A stretch of 64,000 nucleotides of DNA from Dactylorhiza incarnata (GCA_033032865.1 JAWHQI010000013.1:3472001-3536000); one strand, 5' to 3'. Positions 1 to 10,230 are shown, counted from the first letter of the stretch. The notes: generated by a model not told the origin, from the letters alone. A program made the numbers and translations.

Positions 1-325
1 TGGTGAGTGAGTCCCAGATTTCTTTTGCTGATTGGCATTCAACAACCTTCTAGAAAATGTCATCTGACATTGTTGATACCTGAATATTCATGGCCTTGGC
101 ATCACATGCCTTGACCTTCTTCTCAGCCTCTGTCCATTCCTTTCTTTCAGTTGTTGAGGATTCTCCTACCTTTTGTCTAACTGGAGCTGGAGGACCTGTG
201 AGAAGAACATTATAGATGTCTTCATCAATAGAGTTCATATAAAGTCTTATTCTGGCCTTCCAGAGTGTGAATATATTTAAGTTACACACTGGGGGTCTTG
301 TGGAAGCATAATCCTTAGTACTCAT
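1..325 (-). pseudogene. gag N-terminal part of SIRE-type Ty1/copia element E1 (runs off left edge)
   Basis: This is the start of a copia gag, the capsid protein that packages element RNA. The ATG lies at 325 and the protein begins MSTKDYASTRPPVCNL, close to the starts at 47859 (E9) and 60783 (E11). It continues with the LWKARIRLYMNSIDEDIY block and the MNIQVSTMSDDIF block typical of the UBN2-type gag domain. An in-frame TAG follows DDIF, after which the frame stays readable to the window edge (KVVECQSAKEIWDSLT), so the copy is broken by one nonsense codon in the part visible. It sits about 85 bp downstream of the primer-binding site, the normal leader position. The rest of the element lies to the left of the window. 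Confidence 0.85.
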
Positions 326-410
326 TTTCTGTATAAGATATGTTTGTAATAAAGAAGTAAAAGCAGGAGGTCTTTTTTATCAAGGTGTTAAACTTTTAAT
401 GATTAACCTC

Positions 411-422
411 CCTCTGATACCA
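411..422 (-). other. Primer-binding site of E1 (initiator tRNA-Met)
   Basis: On the minus strand this reads TGGTATCAGAGG, complementary to the 3' end of plant initiator tRNA-Met except for the last base. It lies two bases inside the LTR end (CTTTCA) and fixes both the orientation and the LTR boundary at 425. Confidence 0.9.
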
Positions 423-721
423 AATGAAAGTGCACATTGTGCATCTGAGAATCCTCTAGAGGGGGTGAATAGAGATTTAAATTTATTTCTATCCTAACTA
501 TGCAAGTACAATAAGAACCTAAGTGTTATGCTCCAACAAATACTTATACAGAATAAAATAGTGCTGAAATATAAAGCAGGAAACAAGTAAAGCAATCTAA
601 GCTATGAGGGACAACACAGAAAATCAATAATCCAGAAGTCACGCAGATTTTTTATAGATATTCCCCAAAATGTGGGTACTCCCCTCTTCTACAACCTGGT
701 AGGGATGCACCAACTGTGCCT

Positions 722-862
722 GGGTCTTTTGGTAAGGAGACTCTTAGAACCACTGATCTTTTGACAAATAGATCATGAACCACCAGATCTTTTGATAAGG
801 AGATCTTGAACCACCAGATCTTTTGATAAGGAGATCTTGAACCATTGAATCCTTTGGAAGAT
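722..862 (-). repeat. Tandem phrases in the R/U5 part of the E1 LTR
   Basis: Three to four imperfect copies of a phrase of about 31 bp, built on GGTTCAAGATCTCC (minus strand), lie in a row. The same position in other SIRE-type LTRs here holds different but analogous phrases: 60300-60415 in E11, 47340-47470 in E9, and 29930-30370 in E6. Confidence 0.75.
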
Positions 863-1532
863 GGATTCTCAAAACTCTTTTGCATGGATTGAAAAGGAGA
901 AAGAAAGAAGGGGAGAAGAGTAAGAATTCTGTTTTCAGAATTCTTATGAATGTTGTATGAAGAATAGCTTCTTGAATCTTTCACTGGATCTGCTCTTGAT
1001 TAATTCCTGCTTATGATAGTGTCTTATTGCAGGAGCTATGGATGTTAGATCCTTTCTATTTGCACTGATTGAGATCTTTGCTGCTATTTGAATGTGATGA
1101 AGAGCAGCTTTCAGATCCTCTATTATATGAGATGCAAAGCAATAGTTGTTTCTTCTCTATGTGTGCTCCATTAGGGTTCCTGAGGAAGAAGAAGAGGAAA
1201 ACCCAATAGAACAGTATTGTCGATTTTGATAAGTGCTCTGCCCTTCTCTTTCTTCTCCTGCCTTTTATTGTCCACCATCAGATTTGAATTTGTTTCTCTT
1301 TCTAGTAAGACCTGAAAAGGTATTCTGCTCTGGACAATCTCTTTCTTTCCTTGTTTAATTCCCGCCCCATTCTCCAACATTAAGCATGTTTCCAAGAAAT
1401 CTTTTTGTCCTCTTTTAGTTCTTCTTTTTATTTGAGGTAATTAATGAGCCGTTGGAGAATGGTCTTGAGTGAGGTGGTCCATGAGAGAGGGTCCAAAATG
1501 ACAGCTGAAAAGGTTTCCCTTTTCAGACTATA

Positions 1533-2230
1533 TTCGACGTAGCGTCGAGTTCTCTTCCTCTCTTATCCACGTACCTTCGAGTTCTTGTAGGAGCAGCTTT
1601 GAATTCATCCTTGCTTTGATTGAACTCTGCTAGTTGACGTTGCGTTGATACCTTCTCGACGTAACCATCACTACTAGAAAATAGACTTTTAGCCACGCTC
1701 GTATTGCCCACGACCATTTTCCGTGGCAAACAGTCAAATTATCGTGGCTAAAAGTCTAAAATCGTGGCTAAAAGTCATAGAAAAAGGGTATTTGCCACAT
1801 AAAGAGCATGACAAATACTTTTTTGCCACGCTCGTATTGGCCACGCCCATTTGCCACGGCAGTTCATGGCTAAAAGTCTTTTGCCACGATTTTGAACTTT
1901 TAGACACGGTAATTTGCTCTGGCTAAAAGTCAATTTTCTAGTAGTGCATCGAGTTGATTATATGGCTCTGAACTTCATTATCTGCGTCGAGATGAAGTCG
2001 ATGTTGCATCGACTTTAAATTACTTTGACAGATACTTCCTTCTGCTCCGAGTTGAAGTAGAAGCTGCGTCGACTTCTCAAGAGACTTCGACAGGTCCATG
2101 GCCACTATGTCGATATCTATTCAACGTAACGTCGACTTAAATCACTTCGACAGAAAGGTGAACCACTTGGACTTCTAGTCAGAGTAGCGTCGAGAAAAAC
2201 TTGACGTTGCATCGAATTCTATTTGACGCA
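1533..2230. promoter_or_regulatory. CGTCGA dyad-word array in U3 of the E1 LTR
   Basis: Words containing GTCGA or TCGAC recur many times on both strands. The best dyad is TCGACGTAGCGTCGA at 1534-1548, with 6-bp arms and a 3-bp spacer. The position in U3 suggests enhancer-like sites, but the role is inferred. The MITE at 1669-1946 interrupts the array. Confidence 0.6.
1669..1946. mobile_element. CACTA-type MITE, 278 bp, nested in the E1 LTR
   Basis: The element begins CACTACTAGAAAAT and ends with the inverted copy ATTTTCTAGTAGTG. CACTA termini define the En/Spm (CMC) superfamily. The 3-bp target duplication cat flanks both sides (1666-1668 and 1947-1949), as expected for this superfamily. Inside, repeats of CGTGGC/GCCACG and GGCTAAAAGTC occur on both strands, like the subterminal repeats bound by CACTA transposases. 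It has no coding capacity and would depend on an autonomous CACTA element. Confidence 0.92.
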
Positions 2231-2410
2231 AATGTTAACTTTGCCCATTTTGCTTCTCTTGATGTGGTCTTGACACCCTAGGTTGAGTGTGACATCCTAA
2301 GACAACTAATTACAAGATTCCCCTCACTATACAATGGGTAACTCAATCCTAAGAGATAAAATCACTTTTAGGTAATTTGTTAAGTTAAATCAAAGGGGTT
2401 TTTCCCAACA

Positions 2411-2659
2411 TATTGATTGATTTATATGTATTGTGATCGATTCATCTTCATGGGAAGTTATAATGTGATTGCAATCCAGCAAATATGAGATCGACAGAAT
2501 CAGGTTCATTACAAGAAGAATGTACATTCAATGACAGAAAACAGACAAAAGGTATACAAAATGTTCTTTCATTTCATTTTTTATAAGTACAAGGGTCACG
2601 CTGTCTTAAAGACCGACCATTATAATTCAAGCAAATAAGAAAAAATCAACTTAAAATGA
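2411..2659. other. Flanking sequence right of E1, nothing recognised
   Basis: AT-rich sequence beyond the E1 LTR end. I see no ORF, RNA gene or repeat end here. It may be the 3' flank or UTR of the broken locus that starts at 2660 on the minus strand. Confidence 0.4.
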
Positions 2660-3832
2660 TCTTCAATCTTCATGGTTGCTCTTCGATGTCTTTGGTGATC
2701 GCTCTTCTGATGATGAGGATGCGGTCTCCTCTGAAGACACTTCAGAGCTTCTGTGATGGATCCGAAATTCAGAACTTGATGTCGCCACCAAACTTAGCTC
2801 GTCACCTGGGACATATTGAATCCCGCTTAAAGGAGTGGGCTTGCTCAATTTGTTTCCTTCTTTGTCGGTCTCTCCTTCTTCACCATCTTCAGCAATCTCA
2901 GAAGCAGTGACCGATGCCTCATCGATCATCCTCGCAAATTTGGGAATAAATCTAAGAACTCCACCTCCTAAAATTTAGAAGATAGACCGTCGCGTTCACG
3001 TAATTCCAAGATCGTCGTATAAGACGCACCTTTCATGTTCTTCAACATTGCCTTTCAGAAGGCTGAATTATCAATGTGATAAGCATCTTCATTTCTTTTA
3101 TACAAAAGAAAATACATGAGATCGAGCAGTCAAGATGAAAGGGAATTACTATACCGTATGAATGGTTTCTTACTTGTAATTTTTCTTGAAGTGTATCAAT
3201 GTCGGGCAGGGCTATGTGAAGAGACCGCCCCATGTAGTGGACCAAGATCGCACTACTTGCGGCCGCTTGCGCGGTCATATCAGGAAACATTTTGGGCTCG
3301 ATGGAGTAGAGCTCTTTGGCATTGCGTTCAATATATAACACAGAGGTGAACCCGTTGGCGTGTCGAGTTAACTTCCCAATCTAGAGTGGGAGAGCGGTGG
3401 ACACCTTCAAGTTCTTCCGCTTCTCATTCCACTTGATAAGGGGTTTTCCCTCGATGTCCTTCATTTTTCTGCAGAACCCAATTAAAGGAAAGGGTTCACT
3501 AGCAGAATCGGACTCCTGGGCGGTCTCATCCTTCACATTTTCTCGGTCTCTTTTGAGTCTCATCTCCCATTGTGTGAGGACCTCTTCCTTCGGTGCTACA
3601 TGCTCGATTGTTGGGGCCGCCAAGACCCCTGAAAAAGGAACAAAATGTTAAAAATATACAAAGGAGAATGATTTTGAGACTGTAGGTAGTTACTTATTTC
3701 TTCAAGAGTGATCTTAGAGACCTCAGGCCAGAGGTCCAAGTAGTGGAAAAGGTCAATGCATTTGTCGGTGATGCACTTACGACAAGTGTACCAGTCGCAC
3801 AAGTAATATAAAATAGGGGAGTAAATCCCCAT
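2660..3832 (-). pseudogene. Broken multi-exon protein-coding locus, family not recognised
   Basis: I do not recognise this gene. The minus strand shows coding blocks joined by plausible plant introns. A first block (3832 to about 3693) contains the LFHYLDLWPEVSKITLEEI stretch and ends at a GTAACT donor. The next exon starts after a T-rich CAG acceptor near 3632, runs through a KRDRENVKDE region, hits one in-frame TAG at 3381, and continues in the same frame through MFPDMTAQAAASSAI to a GTAAG donor near 3173. A short exon (about 3055-2990, reading LKNMKGASYTT) and a last exon (about 2950-2660, an acidic serine-rich tail ending SKSNHED) follow acceptors. Splicing plus a nonsense codon suggest a decayed host gene or an intron-bearing element gene. 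A gag-like origin is possible but not shown. Confidence 0.4.
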
Positions 3833-4528
3833 GTATTGTTGTCAATGAACGCTAGTTGGGGTGAGTGATTTTATTGTCGAAAAAACTAATTATAGAGATT
3901 TCTATTATTTCAAATAGGGGTTCGATTGTTTTGAAAGACACATATAAAAGTAACTAAATTAACTACTATGGGTCGAATGCACCGCTTTGCTTGGTGGATG
4001 TGAATAATGCAGGCTGCAATGCTCTGCTTCGGCTAGCGGATGAACGAGTAAGTTAGCGGATGGAGGATTCGTAACCAGCGGAGTGAGGGTTGTAAGCACC
4101 TCGTTACTAGGCATGCCAATAGCAATTCCTAGTTCGACAACTCGATGAAATAGTGGAATGGTAGATGAAATGGGGGAGCTCCTCAACTCATATAACCCAA
4201 TAGCAACATTTCATAGACATGAAAATATCATTAAATTCAACAAGGATTTATGGATCATCATTCATACATCACAATAAACCTAAAGAAATAACTACAACAT
4301 TATAGAGGAGGAAAGAGTAAACCAAAGCTCGAAGACTCGATGAAGATTCGCGGAGGGAATTGCAGGTTTGTCACGCCTCACTCATGCTTGGTCTTCAGTT
4401 AACGTCCGAGGTCCAGAGGAGTTGTCACCTTCCTCGACATTACTTGTCTTCTTCTGATAACAGCTTCAATCTATCTCTCGTCGAAGAACTCTTGGATGCA
4501 CCAAAAAATCACTTGGAATGGAGCTCTT
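3833..4528. other. Non-annotated flank upstream of the broken locus
   Basis: A minus-strand open stretch at 4186-3959 (75 codons, proline- and leucine-rich) could be an additional 5' exon but has no recognisable domain. The rest holds nothing I can name. The sequence is split at 4528 by the solo LTR and continues at 6032. Confidence 0.3.
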
Positions 4529-5284
4529 TGTTGGATCTTGAGGCGCCCTTAGAGGGGGGGGGGGGGGGTGAATAAAGGTTTTAAATACTTTAAACTTTTA
4601 TAGAACACTTTTGATATTTTGGTCGAAGTAAGTTAAATCAAAAGTAAAGAGATAATGAAACTAGAAATGAAATCAATTTTATTAAACAAGAAAAGACATG
4701 ATTATCATTTATAAAATTGATTACAAAATCTGATTTCTATGACGCTAGAAATCGAAGAGAATAATATGAAAACTCTTTTTGTTTTCTATAGCGACTCGTA
4801 TCCCCACAAACCGGTTGGCTTTAGCCGATCTCTCCCTAGATACGACCTCAAGCCTCTCTAGCCAATCTATCACCAGAAAGGCCTCGAGCACCCCTAGATC
4901 TACTCCCTAGACCTAGTCGCCAACACGAGGTGAATTCCTCCCTAAGTCCTACCTAGACCTAGTCGCCAACACGAGGCGAATTCACGAACCGATTACAAAG
5001 ATAAAAATAAAAGACAAATACAAAAGACAAGTATAAAACTCCCTATGAGGTAATCTAAAGGAGATGCAGAAGAATTGCTGAAGATCGTTGAAGTCCAAGT
5101 GTGGGTTCTTCTCGTTGAGTTAGCGTGTTGATCCAAGCCTCCTTTGATTCCTCTTTTTGAAATATGAGCGGGAGATGTGTTGGTCTGGAAATACGACCCT
5201 CACAAAGTTTCAGAAGTGATGGAATAGGGTTCTTGGCAATCAGTAGTCGGAGACATCGAAATCATCCACATTATAGACTTTGAG

Positions 5285-5855
5285 CTAATGCCGGCGTTAA
5301 GTGCTAACGCCGGGAGTTGACCATGTATAGCAACATATTGATGGATCAGATCTTCAAAAGAGGAAGGAGATTCTGCACTTTAGGAAATGTTTTATCTTAG
5401 GCAATACTAACGCGGGCGTTAAGGATAACGCGGGCGTTGGGCCAATCATTCCTAAAGTTCCTCCTGCAATCACGGTTTCTTTCTCCTTGCCAAACTCATC
5501 GAACGGATAACGCCCAGCGTTAAGACCTAATGCCTAGCATTGAGTACCTTTCTCCTTCTAATCAGCTGGCACGCCATTTCGTCGAACTGCATCTCATTTC
5601 GTCGAACGACATCTTATTTCGTCGAACACCATTTCGTCGAACGGCCCCTCATTTCGTCGAACGCAATTTCGTCGAACGGCCTCTCATTTCGTCGAACGCT
5701 GTTTCATTTCGTCGAACATAATTTCGTCGAACGGCATCTCATTTCGTCGAACGCATCTCATTTCATCGAACTCCATTTCGTCAAACTTCATTTTGTCGAC
5801 CAACATCTTGGCGGGAATAAAAGTTAACGCCGACGTTAAGAGTTAACGTTGGGCG
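5285..5855. promoter_or_regulatory. AACGC/GCGTT dyad-word array in solo LTR E2
   Basis: Paired AACGCC...GGCGTT words recur at about 5290-5315, 5408-5440, 5508-5540 and 5824-5858. The clearest dyad is TTAACGCCGACGTTAA at 5824-5839, with TTAACG/CGTTAA arms around a 4-bp spacer. The array brackets the GTTCG array. A regulatory role is inferred. Confidence 0.6.
5575..5805. promoter_or_regulatory. TTCGTCGAAC array in solo LTR E2
   Basis: About fifteen near-copies of CATTTCGTCGAAC lie in one orientation at spacings of roughly 13-20 bp. The core GTTCG-N-CGAAC is an 11-bp dyad. The same word, in either orientation, fills U3 of E6, E9 and the Tat-type element E10. Open frames reading FVERR or SFRRT across it are by-products of the repeat. 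Confidence 0.75.
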
Positions 5856-6026
5856 TTAGCTATCTTCCTTTCTTTTCAGGATGAGAACAAGTCCAGACCA
5901 ATAGCAGCAACCTAGTGTCATATTTGTTCAAACCTGCATGCTTAAAACACAATGGTAAACAACATCAAATACATGTAGGATTTGTTATTCTCAAATCAAA
6001 GGGATGCGGAAAACCATGTTCCAACA

Positions 6027-6469
6027 CTCTTGAGCTTACGAATGATGGAGGAGGCAGAGGAGGAAGCTATAGCTCTTGATTTTCAAGGAAATGGTGCCCG
6101 GAGCTTCTCCTAAAAGTGGGCAGTGGTGGAGCGATGAAATGGAGCGAAACCTGGAAGCTTGGTGTGAAAAATGGCGTGCTGGTCGTCGTCCACTGGAATT
6201 GGGCAAAGTCCTAGGCTTTTTAGTAAATAGTCAGAATTTTGGTCACGCACGGTCGAACGCAACATTGTGCATGGACCGTGTGGTATTAAACCATTAGGAT
6301 GCCCAAGAAAATGAAGTAGAAGTGATAAGTAGTAAATTATACATATTTTTAGTATACCTTAAAGTAATATTGTAAGTTTTCTATGTAAATTAAAGAATAA
6401 ATTGCTTGTTTTTATTATTTCCTTATTAACTTAGCATTATTTTTGGTTTTCAGCATTTTGGCAATTTTT
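6027..6469. other. Sequence between solo LTR and GTCACGCCC array
   Basis: This continues the sequence interrupted at 4528. A 73-codon plus-strand frame (6076-6297) has no recognisable domain. The 6300-6469 part is AT-rich. Nothing can be named here. Confidence 0.3.
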
Positions 6470-6966
6470 TTTTGGTCACGCCCTCAGTCACGCCCGTGAC
6501 CAAGGGCGTGTAAACTTAAAATTCTAATTTCAGCTCTCGCCCAATTTCAGAACAATTCTTGAAGAATTGAACATATCACGCCCTCGGTCACGCCCGTAAC
6601 CGAGGTCGTGTACTTCGTCACACCCATGTACTCCTGGTCAAGATGACATGTCGCGCCTTCAAGCCGATCGTCTTAACGTCTCGACAAATCACAATGTCAT
6701 GCCCGTGACATTTGGTCACGCCCGTGCTCATTCATTCCAGAATCTTCCAGAAGGCCAGCTGTTCAAATTTCTACAACACGCCCCAGGTCACGCGCCTAGG
6801 TCACGCCCAGGTCACGCTTGTGACATTTGGTCACGCCCCATGACATTTGGTCACGCCCATGTGCATCCATTTCTCAAGTCAACTCTTCTAGAAGGCCAAC
6901 TGATCGGATCACTTCTACCACCCCCAGTCACACCCTCAGTCACGGCCATGACCGAGGGCGTGTAAT
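6470..6966. repeat. Array of GTCACGCCC / GGGCGTGAC words
   Basis: At least twelve GGTCACGCCC-like words occur on both strands across 500 bp. The best dyad is GTCACGCCCGTGAC at 6487-6500, with 6-bp arms and a 2-bp spacer. The organisation matches the U3 arrays of the LTRs around it, so this may be a fragment of an LTR whose ends I cannot locate. The E3 LTR begins 18 bp further on. Confidence 0.6.
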
Positions 6967-6983
6967 TTTAAAATTTTGCCTAT

Positions 6984-7285
6984 TGAAAGTGCACAGTGTG
7001 CCTCTGTGTATTCTCTAGAGGGAGTGAATAGAGTTTTGAATCTTTTATACCCTAGTTATGCACACAATAAGAATACTAAGTGTTATACAATCATCAACAC
7101 CAAAAGTAGAATAATGTAATCACAGGAAATATAAAACAGAAAACAGTAAACTGGGACAACACAGAAATGCATTGCAGAAGACACAGAAGTTTTAAAGTGG
7201 TTCCCCAAAATGTGGGTAGTCCACTCTTCTACCTCCCTGGTAGGATTGCACTAACTATGCCTGAGTCTTTTGATAAGGTGACTCT
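6984..7285 (-). repeat. E3 3' LTR, left fragment (LTR 3' end)
   Basis: This begins TGAAAGTGCACAGTGTGC, closely matching the E1 LTR end at 425, and carries the CCCTCTAGAG tract, the conserved ACTACCC...GGGAACCACT block and the first tandem phrases. No primer site lies to its left, so it is the outer end of a 3' LTR in minus orientation. It stops at 7285 where copia E4 inserted. The LTR resumes at 24952, after the E4 duplication, and again at 33094. Confidence 0.85.
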
Positions 7286-8590
7286 TGTTAAATTTTTTGA
7301 AGTGGAAGTGTCTGTCAGGGCAGTCTGTGTTTGGAGACCGCAGTGTCCGCACGACTTGTGTTGCAGTTTACCTCTGGTAGTCGGGAGCTTGGTGTGGAGA
7401 CCTGGCTGGTGTGGTCGCGCGTATCTGATGTTGGCGACCTGTTTTTGGTCTACCTATTTTGCCCAAGTATCCCTGTTCTAGTTTAGACTGGCGGTCTAGT
7501 ATAGGAGGTCTCTTCTGCGGTCTCGTACTACGGTCTGCATGAGTTGGTTCTGGTGGACAGCTTGGTATGTCAGGATGTTCATGTAGCGTCGTTCTTATAA
7601 GAGTCTGGGCGGGTTGTATGATCTTGTTCTGGGGGTCTGCTCCTGATCGGTCAGATGCTCATCTCTATTCTTATAAGAGGCCGGGCGGTCTGCCAGTTTG
7701 TTCTTGGCAAGCTGTCTTTCTTGGACAATTTTGCTTAAGTGTAATAAGGTCTTTTAGAGACCGCACGGTCTGGTACTGTAGACCGCATGATTCAATAAGG
7801 AAGGTAACTGTATCCCTTGGGTCGGTGACGACATCCGTTTGTTTGGCTATAAATAGGGACGCCGAGGTAGCCATTCACATGCAAGAACTGTAAGAACTAA
7901 AGCTGGCTTGATTGTGCCGGTCTCTCCTTGAGGTCGTGCGCTTGAGTTTTTGCCTGACCGGTTTGTTTGTTCGCAGGTTAGCGGCTAGCAGTCATCATCA
8001 GCATTCTCCTTCCTTTCCAGCTTTGAATAAACCAGTTCGGTAGCGGTCTGTCTGTGCGGACTGTGTTTAGGAGTTCTTGAACTGTGCAGCGGATTCAGTT
8101 GATCAGACGACCTTAAATGGTCGGGCGGTCTTTAGTTGCGGTCTTGCAGTAGGAAGCAGTTCTTCGTCAAGTGTTCGCGAGTTCTTCTGTGATATTGAGA
8201 CCGTGCGGTCTGGGCGATCAAGAAGTGCGGACAGTTGTTTTCAGCAGTTGAATAAAGCAGCGAGTTGTGCGGTCTGTGGTTGCGGTCTGACAGCAGTGGC
8301 TTGTGCTTTGTTTGCGTAGTCTCAGGAATAGCCATGCGGCTTGCCTGTTCTAGCAGTCTGGTGGTCTCTGCTTTGGCAGTTCGCTGGTGGATTGTTTTTA
8401 TGTCTTGTGCTTCTCTCCTTTGTGATTCTTAGGAATCATGTCTCGCCATGTATGTCTCGAGCTGTAAAGAGATAGTGAATAACAAGAGCACTATTCTGTC
8501 TTCCCCTTGTCTCTGATTGTCATTCTTGTGGATTGTTGTTGAAGTGTTCCGCATTTATTACTTTACTCCTCAACCTCAAAAATTTTAACA
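7286..8590 (+). repeat. 5' LTR of E4, 1305 bp
   Basis: It starts TGTTAAATTTTTTG and ends CAAAAATTTTAACA, followed at once by the primer site. U3 is rich in GACCGC/GCGGTC words on both strands, including the dyads AGACCGCACGGTCT (7758-7771) and AGACCGTGCGGTCT (8198-8211). The copy at 23639-24946 aligns along its whole length with scattered differences. Confidence 0.93.
7848..7856 (+). promoter_or_regulatory. TATA box of the E4 5' LTR
   Basis: TATAAATAG lies in a G/C-richer context (GGCTATAAATAGGGACGCCG), a strong plant Pol II core promoter match. The equivalent in the 3' LTR is at 24202-24210. Transcription would start roughly 30 bp downstream, which makes the preceding GACCGC words U3. Confidence 0.8.
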
Positions 8591-8602
8591 TGGTATCATT
8601 GG
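8591..8602 (+). other. Primer-binding site of E4
   Basis: TGGTATCATTGG follows the LTR end directly. The first eight bases match the 3' end of initiator tRNA-Met and the remainder has diverged. Confidence 0.8.
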
Positions 8603-8677
8603 AAGGTTTTTGAGCAGTAATCAGTGTTGTCTTCTGCTTGGATTTCTGCAAGTTGGTTGTCAATCAGTGGGATAGCA

Positions 8678-10230
8678 ATGGATGGAGGATATGCTATAGG
8701 TCTTGGTATTGAGCTCCTTACGCAGACTAACTTTAAAAAGTGGAAGTCGTGCATGGAGAGATATCTGCTTGGCGAGGACTTATAGGAGGTAGTTATATGA
8801 GAAGCAAGACAAGCTGTTGTTCCTACTGAGGGGAGTGCTGAGCTCGTGAAGTCTTGGAAGAGAACAAATGCGAAGGTTGAGTTCACTCTCAAGCGAGCTA
8901 TCATTCCAGAGTTGTTTGACCACATCATCGGGTGTAGGTCAACTGCTGAAATTTGGACAGCCTTGGATGGCTTGTTCAATAAGAAGAATGTAGCTCGGCT
9001 ACAATTCTTGTAAATGAGTTGGCGAAAGCAACTCGGGGAGATTTGTCAATCTCAATGTTCTTCTTGAAGATGAAGACCCTTTGCACGGTGATATCAGCTT
9101 TGGGCCCGGATGAGCCTATTTTAGAAGCTAAGTTGAAGATGCACATAATCTGCGGCTTGCGGAGGGAGTATGCGGCCTTTGTCACTTCTGTTTAAGGCTG
9201 GGCCAATTAGCCATCGTTGCTAGAGCTGGAGAACTTGTTGGCGTAGCAAGAGAGCTTAGCAAAGAAAATGGCTGGGATGTTTGTCTCTGGAGAAGAGAGC
9301 GAGGTTCTTTATTCGGGCAAGAAGAAAGAGATGGGACAAGAAGAAGAAGTCATCTGGTAACGATGGTCCGTCTACTTCATATCAGCAAGAGAGTAGGTAT
9401 GCTCCTAAGTCTGAAGGGAAGAAGAAGGAAGGACTGAGATGTTACAGGTGCAACAAGCTTGGTCACTTTAAAAGAAACTACAAGGTCAATCTTCAGTCGG
9501 GGTATGCTGCAGGAAAGGAGGAGGTTGGTTCCAATGCAGATGATAAATGGGGTGATGGAGCCTTCATGACGGGCACGTGTGTTCGGGCTATGGCTTCCAT
9601 CAACTATCAGGATGATTGGATAGTGGACTCGGGTTGTGGTCATCACCTAACAGAAGATGAGTCGAAGTTCTCTTCTTTGTAGGCATATATAGGTAATGAT
9701 GCTATCATTACGGCTGATGATGTAATACATGCAGTAGAGAAGGAGGGTGTAGTTTTTTTGAACAATGATAGAGGTACTCATACGTTGAAGAGTGTCTATC
9801 ATGTTCTGGGGATGAAGATAAACCTCTTCTCGGTGACCAATGCTGTGGATGCTTGCTATAAAGTTCTGTTTGGTCCAACATAAGTGAAGTTTCTTAGAAA
9901 CGTGTCAACAGTGGAGGCTGAAGTCACTCATGTCGGCAGAAGGGTGAAGGACTTGTTTGTGTTGTCTACAAGTTCTTATGTTGATAAGATGAGGACTAAT
10001 GATAGCGCTACTATCTGGCATGAAAGACTCAGACATGTTGGGATGGACAAGTTGAAAGCTATAGCAGGGAGAGACCTTGTGAGAGGTTTGCCTAGTTTGT
10101 CATCCTTCGACAAAGGACACATTTGTGCAGGTTGTCAATACTGTAAGGCTCAACGTCTTCCATTTGACAAATCACAAAGCAGATGTAAAGCACCATTAGA
10201 GTGTATTCATGGTGATCTATTTGGACCTAC
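8678..10230 (+). pseudogene. E4 gag, protease and pre-integrase region (broken)
   Basis: The polyprotein starts at ATG 8678 (MDGGYAIGLGIELL). A UBN2-type gag block follows, with FDHIIGCRSTAEIWTALDGL around 8920-8975. A zinc knuckle CYRCNKLGHFKRNY (about 9439-9480) has lost its last cysteine to tyrosine. The aspartic protease motif WIVDSGCGHHLT lies at about 9618-9653. The GAG-pre-integrase domain (TIWHERLRHVGMDKL and CAGCQYCKAQ) occupies about 10011-10160, and the reading ends at GDLFGPT where E5 inserted. In-frame stops occur after GEDL, after ARLQFL, at 9680 and near 9881, and there are frameshifts around 9010-9280. The domain order PR-preIN-IN-RT is that of Ty1/copia. Confidence 0.85.

Larger units (their letters stand above)
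425..2410 (-). repeat. 5' LTR of E1, SIRE/Maximus-type copia, 1986 bp
   Basis: On the minus strand the LTR begins TGTTGGGAAAAACCCC (at 2410) and ends GTGCACTTTCA (at 425), with TG...CA ends and the primer site directly after. In element order it holds a U3 array of CGTCGA-type words (2230-1533), interrupted by a MITE, then an R/U5 block of imperfect tandem phrases (about 860-722), a conserved block matching GGACTACCC...GGGGAACCACTATA of related LTRs (about 705-650), and a TTCACCCCCTCTAGAG tract just before the end (about 465-450). The closest relatives in the window are the E3 3' LTR and the E11 5' LTR, which share the GTGCACTTTCA end and the same U3 words. The right flank begins tattg; the matching duplication lies outside the window. 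Confidence 0.9.
4529..6026 (-). repeat. Solo LTR E2, 1498 bp, target duplication CTCTT
   Basis: The LTR starts TGTTGGATCTTGAGGCGCC and ends ATGTTCCAACA, flanked by the perfect 5-bp duplication ctctt (4524-4528 and 6027-6031). No internal region is present, so it is a solo LTR left by LTR-LTR recombination. I orient it to the minus strand because read that way a TTCACCCCCC...CTCTAAGG tract (4552-4568) lies near the 3' end, as in the SIRE-type LTRs here, and a 30-bp phrase duplicated around 4905-4985 falls in the R/U5 position. It carries two word arrays (separate entries). Superfamily assignment is inferred. Confidence 0.9.

Noticed and set aside
1723..1926. 67-codon frame in the MITE
   Set aside because: It translates the CGTGGCTAAAAGTC repeats of a 278-bp non-coding element.
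5575..5805. CRISPR-like appearance of regularly repeated TTCGTCGAAC units
   Set aside because: Units and gaps are too short and irregular, spacers are not unique 30-mers, no cas genes are present, and the context is a plant LTR.
5530..5827. Open frames reading repeated FVERR / SFRRT peptides, also at 26458-26731, 46215-46686, 50227-50637 and 55826-56272
   Set aside because: The peptides are translations of the GTTCGACGAAC repeat in several frames and both strands. They follow the DNA repeat, not a protein constraint.
6076..6297. 73-codon plus-strand frame (MIFKEMVPGASPKSGQWW)
   Set aside because: Too short, no recognisable domain, and adjacent to a solo LTR junction. It may be chance or a remnant; I could not support a gene.
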